Source of the DNA: DATAPD01 sp036265385 | Lineage (GTDB): Bacteria; Acidobacteriota; Terriglobia; Terriglobales; Acidobacteriaceae | Length of the DNA stretch: 64,000 nt | Direction: 5' to 3' | Assembly: GCA_036265385.1 (NCBI GenBank) | Contig: DATAPD010000015.1 | Coordinates: 1 to 64,000 of the forward strand | Shown here: positions 1 through 9,663 of the stretch, one piece after another | Position numbering within the stretch: the stretch's first letter is position 1 | Layout of the letters: every line of letters begins with the position of its first letter | Program-made: the position numbers and the translations under genes | The notes under the pieces: model-generated | Database searches by the model: none | What the model was told of the DNA's origin: nothing | Seen by the model: only the letters and a program-made list of their open reading frames with translations

Positions 1-615
1 AGGCTGCTCAAGATTGCGGTTCAGCAGTGCAGCCAAGGTGACATCGGCGGCGCGCTGCGCTGCGGCAGTCGTCTCGTAGTCGGCAGTTGATCGCGCAAGC
101 TCGACTTCCGCCTGTACGACTTCCAACTCCGCGACGTCTCCGACGTCGTAACGCTGTTGCACGAGATCACGAACGCGCGTCGAGAGATCGAGCGTGGTCT
201 TTGCTTGTGCCGTTTGAGCGCGGGCCGCCAGCGACTTAAAAAACGCCTCGCGTGTACGACGCCGTATCTGCCGTCCCAGGATGGTCAGATCTACTTCGAT
301 CGACTTCTGTTCTTCACGAGCAACCGCCAGACGCTTGCTTCGCTTGCCACCGAGTTCCAAGGGCATGTCTAGACTCACCCCCTCATGAGGCGTGTCGCGG
401 GCGACAGTGAAGGCAGCCACTGGGTTGGGTAATTGGCCCGCTGTGGTAATTCCGGCGAGGGCGATAGCACGTTGCTGCCGCGCTGCGCGCAACTCGAGAT
501 TTGCAGCTTCGGCAGTCGTCAGTGCACCGCGCAGATCGAGCGGTTGCTGCGCGTAGGCCGTCAACGACGCAAGCGTCAAGATCACCGCTAGTCTCGTGAA
601 CACGCATTTCGGCAT
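1..615 (-). CDS. TolC-family outer-membrane efflux protein, N-terminal part (runs off the window)
   Basis: The minus-strand frame is open from the ATG at 613-615 to the window edge, giving 205 residues without a stop. The first 22 residues form a signal peptide with a probable cleavage site after Ala-Tyr-Ala. What follows is alternating Ala-, Gln- and Arg-rich helix typical of TolC/OprM-like proteins: a short LDLRGAL start, a 'GQLPNPVAAF' turn, and a long coiled-coil helix with 'QQRYDVGDVAELEVVQAEVE', the usual TolC-type hairpin. Such proteins form the outer-membrane channel of RND or ABC efflux systems (family knowledge). The C-terminal half and any pump partners lie outside the window, so the transported substrate cannot be inferred. 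Confidence 0.8.
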   Translation of the reverse strand, partial: MPKCVFTRLAVILTLASLTAYAQQPLDLRGALTTAEAANLELRAARQQRAIALAGITTAGQLPNPVAAFTVARDTPHEGVSLDMPLELGGKRSKRLAVAREEQKSIEVDLTILGRQIRRRTREAFFKSLAARAQTAQAKTTLDLSTRVRDLVQQRYDVGDVAELEVVQAEVELARSTADYETTAAAQRAADVTLAALLNRNLEQP

Positions 616-838
616 GAGTAGTGGCTAGAACGGCTGGAAAAACAGTCCCCAAGTATATAGAACCAGAGTTGATGAAATTCGTTGTGTGCTTGGAAGGGGT
701 ACGAAACTGTGATTCAGAACCGCGAAATGAAGTCAGACTTCAGGACGACACGGACCGCAAACTGCTTTGCGTGAATTCGTGTCCCAAGTCCGTGGTAAAC
801 AGTCGTTCACATCGGAAATCTAAGTTGTTGAATTGATT

Positions 839-916
839 TGGCGTCCCCGACGGGATTCGAACCCGTGTTACCGCCGTGAAAGGGCGATGTCCTAGGCCGG
901 GCTAGACGACGGGGAC
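839..916 (-). tRNA. tRNA-Glu (anticodon UUC)
   Basis: Read on the minus strand, this folds as a full cloverleaf. The 7-bp acceptor stem pairs GTCCCCG with CGGGGAC, the T-loop is TTCGAAT, and the anticodon loop CTTTCAC carries TTC. A CCA end appears to be encoded (TGG at 839-841 on the plus strand). The D-arm contains the AGCCCGGCCTAGGAC block common in bacterial tRNA-Glu. Confidence 0.95.
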
Positions 917-1111
917 GTTCCTATTTGGCAGGAGTGCGACTCATTGATATTAGCAAGCGGCTTTTCGCACTGTCAAAGCTCGAAAATCCTGCAGGTCCGG
1001 TATTCGCTTCTCGCCTGCTACTTGCGCACGCTTCTAATCGCGATCTCTGCTTTGCGCACCAACTTCATCCCAACGCTACAATAGTTCGTGCATCAAAGGT
1101 GAGTCTTCAAA

Positions 1112-1705
1112 ATGCCCGATCCTCTCTACTTCAGCATCTGGTTCCCCAGTTTCGAACAGCAGGACATGCTGCCTCAAGCGGTAGCTGTTATGTCGCAGTT
1201 CCCTTTCTCGACCCATCGTCCCGGAATCACGTATCTTTCTGTCGATCCCATTTCTTGGAGCGAGCCTACGATCCTTGAGCGTCGCTTCACACCAGCCGTG
1301 TCGCCTGAAGAAGCCGCCGGGATCGCCCAAGATCTTTTGCACGACGATTATGCTTTCGTCTTTGAAGCCCATTGGGACTTATGGCTGCTTGATCCAAACC
1401 AGCGCCAATGGTCCTTGCAGTCCAGTCCTGTGAGGTTTCTTGTCCAGGGTCTCGAATTTGAAGATCACACCGCAGAAGAAACAGGGCACATTCAGATTGA
1501 CTTTGGGCTGGACGCCCCATTCCTTCAAGAAGGTCGGTCGTTGACGATGGAAGGTGAGGATCGAATTCGTATGAACGTGCAGAAACTAGTCGAATTTACA
1601 GTCAAAGTCGAAAAGAACACTGGCGCTACGGGTCGACTGCTTTGGTCGGAGTCGGAAGAAAACTTGGCGCAGAAATTAATTGCCCGTCTGCAGAAAATCC
1701 AATAA
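1112..1705 (+). CDS. conserved hypothetical protein, 197 aa
   Basis: I do not recognise a named family. The ATG follows an AAAGGTGAG ribosome-binding site at a good distance, so the start is well supported. The product is acidic and soluble, with no signal peptide or membrane segment. The N-terminus (PLYFSIWFPSF) and the central Trp-rich segment (FEAHWDLWLLD) look like an alpha/beta protein. The gene stands alone between tRNA-Glu and the convergent ppdK, with which it shares a terminator-like hairpin. Confidence 0.75.
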   Translation: MPDPLYFSIWFPSFEQQDMLPQAVAVMSQFPFSTHRPGITYLSVDPISWSEPTILERRFTPAVSPEEAAGIAQDLLHDDYAFVFEAHWDLWLLDPNQRQWSLQSSPVRFLVQGLEFEDHTAEETGHIQIDFGLDAPFLQEGRSLTMEGEDRIRMNVQKLVEFTVKVEKNTGATGRLLWSESEENLAQKLIARLQKIQ

Positions 1706-1711
1706 ATCACA

Positions 1712-1756
1712 AAGGACACGGGTCAGGGCAAGCAATTTGCGCCGTTCCGTGTCCTT
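1712..1756. terminator. terminator-like hairpin between convergent genes
   Basis: AAGGACACGG (1712-1721) and CCGTGTCCTT (1747-1756) form a perfect 10-bp stem. The loop is 25 nt and has some internal pairing. On the plus strand it is followed by CGTTTT. It lies between the ends of the hypothetical gene at 1112-1705 and ppdK, so it may serve either transcript. Confidence 0.6.
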
Positions 1757-1780
1757 CGTTTTGGATCAAGTCGCAACCAG

Positions 1781-4522
1781 CTACTTGGTTCTACCCGCTT
1801 CGCCTTTTAACTTCTCTCCAGCGGCTGCTTGCGCAGCAGCCAGACGCGCGGTCAAAACCCGGAATGGTGAGCATGAAACATAGTTCAGCCCCACCCGATG
1901 ACAGAACTCTACTGAAGATGGTTCGCCCCCGTGCTCGCCGCAAATTCCGACTTTGAGGTTTGGACGAGTTTTGCGGCCGCGCTCGGTAGCCATTTTCACT
2001 AACTGGCCAACACCCTCCTGGTCGAGCACCGCAAATGGATCCTGCTTCAAGATGCCTTCCGCAATATACGTAGGCAGAACTTTGTTGACGTCATCGCGTG
2101 AGAAGCCAAATGTTGTTTGCGTGAGATCGTTCGTTCCAAAGGAGAAGAACTGCGCCTCCTTTGCGATATCGTCCGCCACCAACGCTGCGCGGGGCAACTC
2201 AATCATGGTCCCGACGAGATAGTCGATCTTAGTTCCCTTTTCTTTGAAGACTTCCTCGGCCATGCGATGCACAACGGCGGCCTGATTTGCCATTTCCTTT
2301 AATGTAGCCGTTAAAGGAATCATCACTTCGGGATGAACCTTGACTCCACCCTTGGCAACCTCTACAGCCGCCTCAAAGATGGCTCGTGCCTGCATCTCGG
2401 TGATCTCTGGATACGTGATTCCCAGCCGGCAGCCACGGTGTCCGAGCATCGGATTGAACTCATGCAGTTCCTCCACTCGGCGCAAGAGTGTGCGCAATTC
2501 CTTCAGCTTCGACGATTTGGGCTTCGTTGCTTCCAGAACAGCGATCTCAACCATGAGGTCTTCTCGCCGCGGTAGGAACTCGTGGAGCGGAGGATCCAAG
2601 GTACGAATCGTGACCGGAAAGCCATTCATCGCGCGAAATACGCCGACAAAGTCTGCTCGCTGCAAAGGCAGCAGCTTTTTCAGGGCCGCGCGGCGGTCTT
2701 TCTCATTGTTGGCCAGAATCATCGCCCGCATGTGCGGTAGTTTCTTTTCGCCGAAGAACATGTGCTCTGTACGGCAAAGTCCAATGCCTTCCGCGCCGAA
2801 AGAGCGGGCCTGCTCTGCATCGCGTGGAATGTCAGCATTCGCGCGAACTCCAATCTTGCGGAACGGCTCAGCCCACGTCATGAACGTCAGGAGTTCAGGA
2901 TCGTCTGCCTTGGGCGGAATCGTTTCCAGCTTGCCTTTGATCACCCGCCCAGTCGTGCCGTCTAGCGAAATCCAATCGCCCGCCTTGAACACCTGCCCTT
3001 TGACGCGCATTACTTGCGACTTCTCGTCGACCTCGACGTCTCCAGCGCCTGCAACGCAGCACTTCCCCATTCCGCGCGTCACCACAGCAGCATGGCTCGT
3101 CATACCGCCCCGAGACGTAAGAATGCCTTTGGCGACTTCCATACCATGGATGTCTTCTGGCGTGGTTTCCGCGCGCACCAAGATCACGGGATTTTTCCCG
3201 CCATGCCCTGCCTTCGCAACAGCTTCGTCCGCGGTGAAGACAATCTGTCCTACAGCTGCTCCTGGTGACGCCGGCAGCCCCTTCGCGAGAACCTCGACTT
3301 TCACACCCTTTTCTTTCAGTCGCGGGACCAGAAAGTCGTACAACTGGTTGGGATCGACTCGAAAGATAGCTTCCTCTTTCGTGATAAGCCCTTCCTCGAC
3401 CATTTGCAAAGCAACTCTGACGGCCGCTAGACCCGTGCGCTTTGCGTTCCGGGTTTGCAGCATGTAGAGCTTGCCGTCCTGGATTGTGAACTCAAAGTCC
3501 TGGACGTCGCGATAATGTTTCTCAAGGCGCGTCGTGATGTCGCGCAGCTGGTTGTACACATCCGGCATGATTCGTTCCAACTCCGTGATGTGAGCTGGCG
3601 TGCGTACACCTGAAACCACGTCCTCACCTTGTGCGTTCAACAGAAACTCGCCGTAAAAAACCTTCTCTCCGATAGCGGGATCGCGAGTAAATCCGACACC
3701 GGTACCGCTGGTATCTCCAAGATTGCCGAACACCATCGCTTGCACGTTGACCGCTGTTCCAAGATCATCGGAGATGTTATTGATGCGGCGATAATGCTTC
3801 GCGCGATCGTTCTGCCATGAGCGGAACACCGCATCACGCGCCATGACGAGTTGCTCTTTTGAATCTTGCGGGAAGTCCATTTTTGTGTGCTTCTTCACGA
3901 TTTTCTTGTACTCGGCGATGACTTCCTGCAAGGTCTTCGCATCCAGATCCGTATCCAGCTTGGCTTTTTTCTGTTTCTTCTTCCCATCGAAAACGTGCTC
4001 GAACTCGCTCTTTTCGATCTCTAACACAACGTTGCCGAACATCTGAATCAACCGCCGATATGAGTCGTAAGCAAATCGAGGATTGTTCGTCCGCTTCGCA
4101 AGAGCTTCCACGCTTTTGTCGTTTAGCCCCAGGTTAAGAATCGTGTCCATCATGCCGGGCATTGAGAACTTTGCACCCGAGCGAACGCTCACCAATAAGG
4201 GATTTTCCCCGGCACCCAGCTTTTGTCCCTGCAAATCTTCAAGCCTTTTCAGCGCGTCTGCCGTTTGCTTGTCGACGTTGGATGACACACCACCCTTTCG
4301 CATGTATTCGCGACAAGCTTCAGTCTGAATCGTGAAGCCGGGAGGTACAGGAAGTCCGGCATTCGTCATCTCAGCCAAGCCGGCGCCTTTGCCGCCCAAT
4401 TCATCTTTCATTTTGCCGTTCCCATCGGCCTTTCCTCCGCCGAAGGAGTAAACATACTTCACGCCATCAGATTTCTTTTCCATAACTTCCACATCGTTCT
4501 CTGCAAGAGTTTGCGTTGCCAT
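1781..4522 (-). CDS. ppdK: pyruvate, phosphate dikinase
   Basis: This cytoplasmic enzyme interconverts pyruvate, ATP and phosphate with phosphoenolpyruvate, AMP and pyrophosphate. The 913-residue length fits the family. The N-terminal ATP-grasp domain starts with GGKGAGLAEM near residue 45. The phosphohistidine swivelling domain carries GGMTSHAA, with catalytic His477 and, two residues before it, the Thr that regulatory proteins modify in other organisms. The C-terminal TIM barrel holds GLCRTEHMFF, the SFGTNDLTQTTFGFSRDD block and the CGEHGGEP active-site cysteine. It is the last gene of a minus-strand run recO-glyQ-glyS-ppdK, about 70 bp after glyS. No PPDK regulatory protein is visible nearby. 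Confidence 0.98.
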   Translation of the reverse strand: MATQTLAENDVEVMEKKSDGVKYVYSFGGGKADGNGKMKDELGGKGAGLAEMTNAGLPVPPGFTIQTEACREYMRKGGVSSNVDKQTADALKRLEDLQGQKLGAGENPLLVSVRSGAKFSMPGMMDTILNLGLNDKSVEALAKRTNNPRFAYDSYRRLIQMFGNVVLEIEKSEFEHVFDGKKKQKKAKLDTDLDAKTLQEVIAEYKKIVKKHTKMDFPQDSKEQLVMARDAVFRSWQNDRAKHYRRINNISDDLGTAVNVQAMVFGNLGDTSGTGVGFTRDPAIGEKVFYGEFLLNAQGEDVVSGVRTPAHITELERIMPDVYNQLRDITTRLEKHYRDVQDFEFTIQDGKLYMLQTRNAKRTGLAAVRVALQMVEEGLITKEEAIFRVDPNQLYDFLVPRLKEKGVKVEVLAKGLPASPGAAVGQIVFTADEAVAKAGHGGKNPVILVRAETTPEDIHGMEVAKGILTSRGGMTSHAAVVTRGMGKCCVAGAGDVEVDEKSQVMRVKGQVFKAGDWISLDGTTGRVIKGKLETIPPKADDPELLTFMTWAEPFRKIGVRANADIPRDAEQARSFGAEGIGLCRTEHMFFGEKKLPHMRAMILANNEKDRRAALKKLLPLQRADFVGVFRAMNGFPVTIRTLDPPLHEFLPRREDLMVEIAVLEATKPKSSKLKELRTLLRRVEELHEFNPMLGHRGCRLGITYPEITEMQARAIFEAAVEVAKGGVKVHPEVMIPLTATLKEMANQAAVVHRMAEEVFKEKGTKIDYLVGTMIELPRAALVADDIAKEAQFFSFGTNDLTQTTFGFSRDDVNKVLPTYIAEGILKQDPFAVLDQEGVGQLVKMATERGRKTRPNLKVGICGEHGGEPSSVEFCHRVGLNYVSCSPFRVLTARLAAAQAAAGEKLKGEAGRTK

Positions 4523-4592
4523 ATACGTATGAGTCCTTTTACCGATCTGAATTTCTTTACTTGCTTAGTAAAACTTCACTTCTAGTAAAACT

Positions 4593-6734
4593 TCACTTCG
4601 CTTCCGTTACGATCTCCGAGAAATCGGCCATCGTCGTAAATTCCTTCACGAGCGTATTCAGCAGTGCAAGCCGATTTGCGCGAACTCGATCGTCGTCCAC
4701 CATGACCATCACCTTGTCGAAGAACTTGTCTACCAGCGGCCGCAGTTTCGCAATTTCCAGCAGTGCCGCTTCATAATCCCGTTCTTCCCTAAGTCTGCGG
4801 ACGTTCTCGGCTGTCGGGTTTATCTGCAGCGCTAATTCTTTTTCCGACTCCTCAACAAGCGCACCTTGGTCCAAGGTGCTCGCGATACTCTTACCGGCCT
4901 CTTGCGCCTGTCGCAAAATGTTCTTCATTCGTTTGAAAGCGACTGAAATGGATTCGAAGTCTTCGGATGGGCGAACCTTACTGACAGCTTCCGCCCGTGC
5001 GATCGCATCCACCACGTTGTCAGAACCGGCGGCTAACACCGCATTCACAACATCATAGGCAAAGCCGCGAATCTCTTTCAGGTAGAACTCGAGGCGCTCG
5101 CGAAAGAATCCCCCTATCGTCTCCCTGAGATTCAGGTTGGCAATAAACTTCTTTTCCGCTTCTGAGCCGTCGTATCGCGCACGGGCATCCGACATCAACT
5201 CGCTTAGGTGAAAAGGCAAACCGTGTTCTGCAATCGTCTTAACGATTCCGTTTGCTTGTCGGCGTAACGCGAACGGATCTTTCGACCCGCTCGGAATCAA
5301 TCCGAGGGCGAACATTCCTGCAATTGAATCAGCCTTATCTGCAATGGACAGAACCGCGCCCTCTACTGTTCGCGGAACCGAATCCTCCATTGATTCTGGC
5401 TTGTAATGATCGTATACGGCGACCGAGATTCCATGCCGCACATCATCATTCAAGTGATCGTCCAGCACCTGAACTCGCGCATACAATCCACCAACGATGC
5501 CCTGCAGCTCGGTAAACTCTTTCACCAGTTCAGTTGTAAGATCCGTTTTTGCCAGGCAAGCCGCCTTGTGAACAATGCCAGGCCGGATCGCCATTCCGTT
5601 CTGCTTCACGATTTCTGAAAGCCAACTCGCCAGTCGCTGCATGCGAATCGTTTTGTCGTAATAGCTGCCCAAATCCTTTTGAAACGTCACATGCCGCAGT
5701 AGTTCTAGGCGGTCGCGTAGAGGTTTTTTCTGATCCGTTTGCCAGAAAAACCGGGCATCGTTGAAACGCGCCCGCAACACGCGTTCGTTTCCGTGCCGAA
5801 TAATGCCATCTCGATCGCTATCCGTGTTCAGAACAGCCAGGAAATGTGCCGCCAACTTGCCGTTCGCATCCTCAACGGCGAAATACTTTTGATGGTCGCG
5901 CATCACGGTGACCAGCACTTCTTCTGGGAGAGCTAGAAACTCAGGCTCGAAATTTCCCAGGATGGCTGACGGATACTCAGTCAGGTTCACAACGGTATCC
6001 AGCAATTCTTTATCTTCGCGCCAGCGCGCGCCTGGAACCGTCCGAGCCGAAGCATCGAGAGCTTTGCGAATCTGCTTTTCTCGAGCCTCTCGCCCCAGAA
6101 CTTTCGCGGATTCGAGCGTGCTCACGTACGCCGTCCCGGCACTCGGAATCTTTACCTCTCCATCGTGGAGAATGCGATGTCCGCGCGAAAGATTGCCCGC
6201 CCGTATTCCGTCAAACTCGAGTGGCACAACTTGACCGTCCAGCATGGCCACAATCCAGCGTACGGGACGAACAAACTTTTCGTTCGGCTTGCGCCAATAC
6301 ATATTCTTCGGCCAATAAAGAGAGTTGATTTCTTTTGGTAACAACTCGGCAAGAATCTCGCTCGCCCCTCGCCCTTTCTTTGTCACGCCGGCGCTGAGGT
6401 ATTCGCCTTTCGCGGTCGTAACACGCTCAAGTTGCGCAACATCAATACCCGCTTTCTTAGCGAACGCGTGCGCAGCTGGTGTTGGTTGCCCATCTTTGTA
6501 AGCGACGCTTGTGGAAGGCCCCGTAATTTTTTCGGTAATGTCGGCCTGCGCGGCGGCAAGTCCCGCTGCCATTACCGCCAGACGCCTGGGCGTATCCAAC
6601 ATCTTCACTGCGCCCGAGGCTAGGCGCTCGCGTTTCAGCAGATCGCTCACACGTTGTTGGAGATCGCGCGAGGCAGCATCTATCATTCGCGCGGGAATTT
6701 CTTCAGTACCAATTTCAAGCAGGAAATCTGACAT
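4593..6734 (-). CDS. glyS: glycyl-tRNA synthetase beta subunit
   Basis: Beta chain of the bacterial heterotetrameric glycyl-tRNA synthetase, which charges tRNA-Gly with glycine. The 713 residues open with the family signature FLLEIGTEEIPARMI. The middle contains the HD-like region (PGIVHKAACLAKTDLTTELV, then LQGIVGGLYA), and the C-terminus has a DALR-like anticodon-binding domain (DNVVDAIARAEAV). The alpha subunit gene glyQ lies 137 bp upstream in the same direction. That gap contains a copy of the intergenic repeat described at 6803. Confidence 0.98.
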   Translation of the reverse strand: MSDFLLEIGTEEIPARMIDAASRDLQQRVSDLLKRERLASGAVKMLDTPRRLAVMAAGLAAAQADITEKITGPSTSVAYKDGQPTPAAHAFAKKAGIDVAQLERVTTAKGEYLSAGVTKKGRGASEILAELLPKEINSLYWPKNMYWRKPNEKFVRPVRWIVAMLDGQVVPLEFDGIRAGNLSRGHRILHDGEVKIPSAGTAYVSTLESAKVLGREAREKQIRKALDASARTVPGARWREDKELLDTVVNLTEYPSAILGNFEPEFLALPEEVLVTVMRDHQKYFAVEDANGKLAAHFLAVLNTDSDRDGIIRHGNERVLRARFNDARFFWQTDQKKPLRDRLELLRHVTFQKDLGSYYDKTIRMQRLASWLSEIVKQNGMAIRPGIVHKAACLAKTDLTTELVKEFTELQGIVGGLYARVQVLDDHLNDDVRHGISVAVYDHYKPESMEDSVPRTVEGAVLSIADKADSIAGMFALGLIPSGSKDPFALRRQANGIVKTIAEHGLPFHLSELMSDARARYDGSEAEKKFIANLNLRETIGGFFRERLEFYLKEIRGFAYDVVNAVLAAGSDNVVDAIARAEAVSKVRPSEDFESISVAFKRMKNILRQAQEAGKSIASTLDQGALVEESEKELALQINPTAENVRRLREERDYEAALLEIAKLRPLVDKFFDKVMVMVDDDRVRANRLALLNTLVKEFTTMADFSEIVTEAK

Positions 6735-6802
6735 TAAGCGATCTTATATTCTCAAAATAAATGCAGCGTGAATGTGAGCCTTGTCACAGCACAAAAAACT
6801 CC

Positions 6803-6843
6803 TGTCATCCTGAGCGAGCGGCTTTTGCGAGCGAAGGACATGC
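6803..6843. repeat. REP-like intergenic element, family A (divergent copy)
   Basis: The stretch starts GTCATCCTGAGCGAGCGG and continues to GAGCGAAGGACATGC. It has the same layout as the elements at 10549, 17518, 21069 and 25486: a GTCATCC opening, a GC-rich imperfect palindrome, then a GAAGGA/GAGGGAT tail. It lies between glyS and glyQ. Confidence 0.5.
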
Positions 6844-6871
6844 ATTTCAGCTCAGCAATGAAAATCAAGCC

Positions 6872-7894
6872 TCACCCAACTGCCACCGGACCATTTTTCA
6901 ATTTCTTTGTTGGAACAGGTTCACTCTCTTCTGCTTCCGGCAACTCTTCGCTCTTCTGCTGCGACACCCAGGCTTTGGCAATTCCAACCGCGAGCGCACG
7001 TACGCGCGCGATCACTCCCACGCGTTCCGTAACCGAAATCGCTCCGCGGGCATCCAGGATATTGAAGTAATGCGAGCATTTCAGGCACAAATCGTAGGCA
7101 CCCAGAAGCGGAAATCTCGCCTTCTCGCGTTGCACACCATCGCCCTTAGTTTTATCTTTCGCCAGCGCGGCATATGCATCAATCAACGCTTTGCACTCGG
7201 ATTCGCACAGCTCGAAATGCTTCCAGGTCTTTTCAACGTCAGCAGCTTCGAAGTCGTAAACGGAGAACTGCTGCTCGTCAGCAAAGCGAACATCTCCATA
7301 TGTCGTTTTATTTCCGGTCAACGGGTCGCGCGCCCATACGATCTGGTAAATCGAGTCGACATCTTGCAAAAAGGCTGCAATTCGCTCCAACCCGTATGTC
7401 AATTCCGCTGCAATCGGATTCAGATCCACGCCACCGCACTGCTGAAAGTACGTGAATTGTGTGATCTCGAGGCCATCGAGCATCACCTGCCATCCGATAC
7501 CCCAAGCTCCGAGCGTCGGCGACTCCCAGTTGTCTTCTTCAAACTTGATGTCGTGCTGCCGAAGATCAACTCCAATTGCCCCGAGCGATTCTAGATACAA
7601 CTCCTGCACATTGTCTGGCGGCGGTTTCAAAATCACTTGCAGTTGCATGTGCTTGAACAGACGGTTCGGATTCTCCCCATACCTTCCATCCGCCGGGCGC
7701 CGTGACGGCTGCACATATGCAACTTTGTACGGATTCGGTCCGAGCACGCGGAGAAAGGTCTCCGGGGCCATCGTGCCTGCGCCGACCTCGACGTCATAGG
7801 GTTGCTGCAACACGCAACCACGCTCTGCCCAGAATGCCTGGAGTTTGAGAATTAGTTCCTGGTACGTCGGCGGATTGGACTTTATTGAGGTCAC
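6872..7894 (-). CDS. glyQ: glycyl-tRNA synthetase alpha subunit
   Basis: Catalytic alpha chain of the alpha2-beta2 glycyl-tRNA synthetase. Recognisable blocks are TYQELILKLQAFWAERGC near the start, then GAGTMAPETFLRVLGP, VQPSRRPADGRYGENPNR and the GWQVMLDGLEITQFTYFQQ core of the class II fold. The 340 residues exceed the roughly 290-300 usual for the family. The extra part is an acidic, Pro-rich C-terminal tail (EELPEAEESEP) ending in a Lys-rich stretch, with no known role. It sits between recO (38 bp upstream) and glyS. Confidence 0.97.
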   Translation of the reverse strand: MTSIKSNPPTYQELILKLQAFWAERGCVLQQPYDVEVGAGTMAPETFLRVLGPNPYKVAYVQPSRRPADGRYGENPNRLFKHMQLQVILKPPPDNVQELYLESLGAIGVDLRQHDIKFEEDNWESPTLGAWGIGWQVMLDGLEITQFTYFQQCGGVDLNPIAAELTYGLERIAAFLQDVDSIYQIVWARDPLTGNKTTYGDVRFADEQQFSVYDFEAADVEKTWKHFELCESECKALIDAYAALAKDKTKGDGVQREKARFPLLGAYDLCLKCSHYFNILDARGAISVTERVGVIARVRALAVGIAKAWVSQQKSEELPEAEESEPVPTKKLKNGPVAVG

Positions 7895-7932
7895 TTTACC
7901 CTTGTTGCTAAACCCACTCGAAGCTCGCAGCT

Positions 7933-8670
7933 CTAAATCTTTTCCATCATTCCCGCCGTCACTAGTTTCTTCTCAAGATGACGTTCAAGAATTTGGATCA
8001 GGAACTTCCTCAAATCCGAACCATTTCCCTTTTGCCATTCGAGTATCCCAAAACGCTCCACGGGAGCTCGAAACATCTGCGCCGCTATGGCCCGCGACTC
8101 AGCGGACAATTCCGATGAAGCCAGTCGCTTATCGTCCGCGCACATCAAGCCATCGGCAAGCACGTGAAAAAACGCGCGGCTCCCATTCAAAGAGCGGCCG
8201 CACACGATGCACTCACTCAATTCCGGGAGAAACCCCACCAGCCGCGTCATCCAAAGTTCAAAGTACGTAACCGGCAGCCAGATTCCCGAATCGCGCAAAA
8301 CGCTCAATACCGAAAGCGATAAACGGAAGATTGCATCGTTCGCTTCGCGGTCCGGCAGCAATTCATCCAGCAATTCTGCGATATGCCCAAGTGCGACCGC
8401 TCGCGGATAGCTCACTTCCCTGGCAAGTGGCGACTCAAGTACTTCACAGGAATCCAGTCTTGCCAGCTCCTGACGTTCGCGGTCCTCGTAGTACGCCCGC
8501 ACGTACGTCAGTGGCTCCAAGGCTCCGCCGAAGCGCCGCCGCGATTTCTTGGCTGACCGCGCTACTCCCTTAACCTTGCCTTCCAGCCGGGTAAACAGGG
8601 TTACCAGCAGGTCCGCTTCGCGCAGGGGATACGTCCGGAGGACAATTGCTTCCGACTCCTTCAGCGCCAT
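7933..8670 (-). CDS. recO: DNA repair protein RecO
   Basis: RecO works with RecR to load RecA onto SSB-coated gaps in the RecF pathway. The N-terminal OB fold begins ALKESEAIVLRTYPLREADL, the family hallmark. The helical C-terminal part has ECIVCGRSL, a single CxxC, and one further Cys about 20 residues on, so a zinc site is possible but incomplete. The frame is open for 35 codons further upstream (to 8775), but I chose the ATG at 8670 because it gives the standard N-terminus and the usual length (245 aa). First gene of the recO-glyQ-glyS-ppdK run. Confidence 0.92.
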   Translation of the reverse strand: MALKESEAIVLRTYPLREADLLVTLFTRLEGKVKGVARSAKKSRRRFGGALEPLTYVRAYYEDRERQELARLDSCEVLESPLAREVSYPRAVALGHIAELLDELLPDREANDAIFRLSLSVLSVLRDSGIWLPVTYFELWMTRLVGFLPELSECIVCGRSLNGSRAFFHVLADGLMCADDKRLASSELSAESRAIAAQMFRAPVERFGILEWQKGNGSDLRKFLIQILERHLEKKLVTAGMMEKI

Positions 8671-8874
8671 GAGAAGCCGTCTGCCGCTCAACGGGCCTTC
8701 AGCGGCCTCGGCTTGCAGCAAGTAATCTTTGATTGTATCGAAGGGGTCGCCGGATGTCAGCCTCGCCCTGTGCAAAGGTACAGAACCAGTTAATTCAAGT
8801 TCTTCAATGCAAAACCAGCCTCAACACTTTCGTCTGCTATATTTTCGGGAGGCTTACACTTTCTCGCATCATTC

Positions 8875-9663
8875 ATGGAACTGGAACTGATTTCGCCGTG
8901 GGAGATCGCTAAGGACAAGATCCAGGCGGTCCAGGATTACACCCTCCTGTCGATCCGAGCTCTCGGCAATCTCTTTGAGCGGCCAATTTACATCGCGGAT
9001 ACGATGCAGCAAGCCGATCTGATCGGCGTCGGGTCATTGCCAATCGTCGTACTGACAGGTCTTTCCATTGGTGCCCTGCTCGCGCTGAATTCAGCAAACA
9101 CTCTACAGCGGTTCGGTGGGATCACCCTCATTGGCCAGCTGGTTTCGATCGGCATGGTCACCGAACTCGGCCCCCTTATCACCGGTCTAATGGTCGCCGG
9201 ACGAAACGCATCCGGTATGGCCAGTGAGCTCGGGTCGATGATTGTTACCGAACAGATTGATGCCATGCGCGCTCTTGGCACCGATCCAACAAAAAAACTG
9301 GTTACACCTCGAGTGATCGCAACCGCCTTCATGTTGTTTTTCCTGACGATTATTGCGGACTTGCTCGGCCTCATCGGTGGAAACCTGGTCGCCTCCCTTC
9401 TCTTCGGTCTCGACGTCCGCCAATACTGGACGTCGGCTTGGCAGATTCTTGTGTTCCGCGACGTTTTTATGGGCCTCATCAAGCCCGTCCTGTTCGGATT
9501 TGTGATCTCCACGATCGGTTGCTACTACGGGATGTCTACTCGTGGTGGAACGCAGGGTGTCGGGCGTTCGACCACCCAGGCCGTGGTCGCCTCTTCTGTG
9601 TTGATCCTGGTGGTCGATTTCTTTGTGACCAAACTTATCTTCGCTGTCCTCGGATATCGCTGA
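8875..9663 (+). CDS. mlaE: MlaE-family lipid ABC transporter permease
   Basis: Inner-membrane permease of an Mla/MCE-type phospholipid transport system that maintains outer-membrane lipid asymmetry. The 262-residue protein has five to six hydrophobic segments and the diagnostic core GPLITGLMVAGRNASGMASE around residues 101-120, followed by EQIDAMRALGTDP, the EQ-loop coupling helix. The ATPase gene follows with a one-base TGATG overlap, so the two are translationally coupled. The MCE-domain protein (MlaD) that usually follows is not here. Confidence 0.95.
   Translation: MELELISPWEIAKDKIQAVQDYTLLSIRALGNLFERPIYIADTMQQADLIGVGSLPIVVLTGLSIGALLALNSANTLQRFGGITLIGQLVSIGMVTELGPLITGLMVAGRNASGMASELGSMIVTEQIDAMRALGTDPTKKLVTPRVIATAFMLFFLTIIADLLGLIGGNLVASLLFGLDVRQYWTSAWQILVFRDVFMGLIKPVLFGFVISTIGCYYGMSTRGGTQGVGRSTTQAVVASSVLILVVDFFVTKLIFAVLGYR

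Noticed and set aside
2340..3467. Long plus-strand open frame (375 codons) opposite ppdK
   Set aside because: Its product is Ser/Arg/Pro-rich low-complexity sequence. It lies wholly antisense to the well-supported ppdK and has no ribosome-binding site. It reflects ppdK codon bias.
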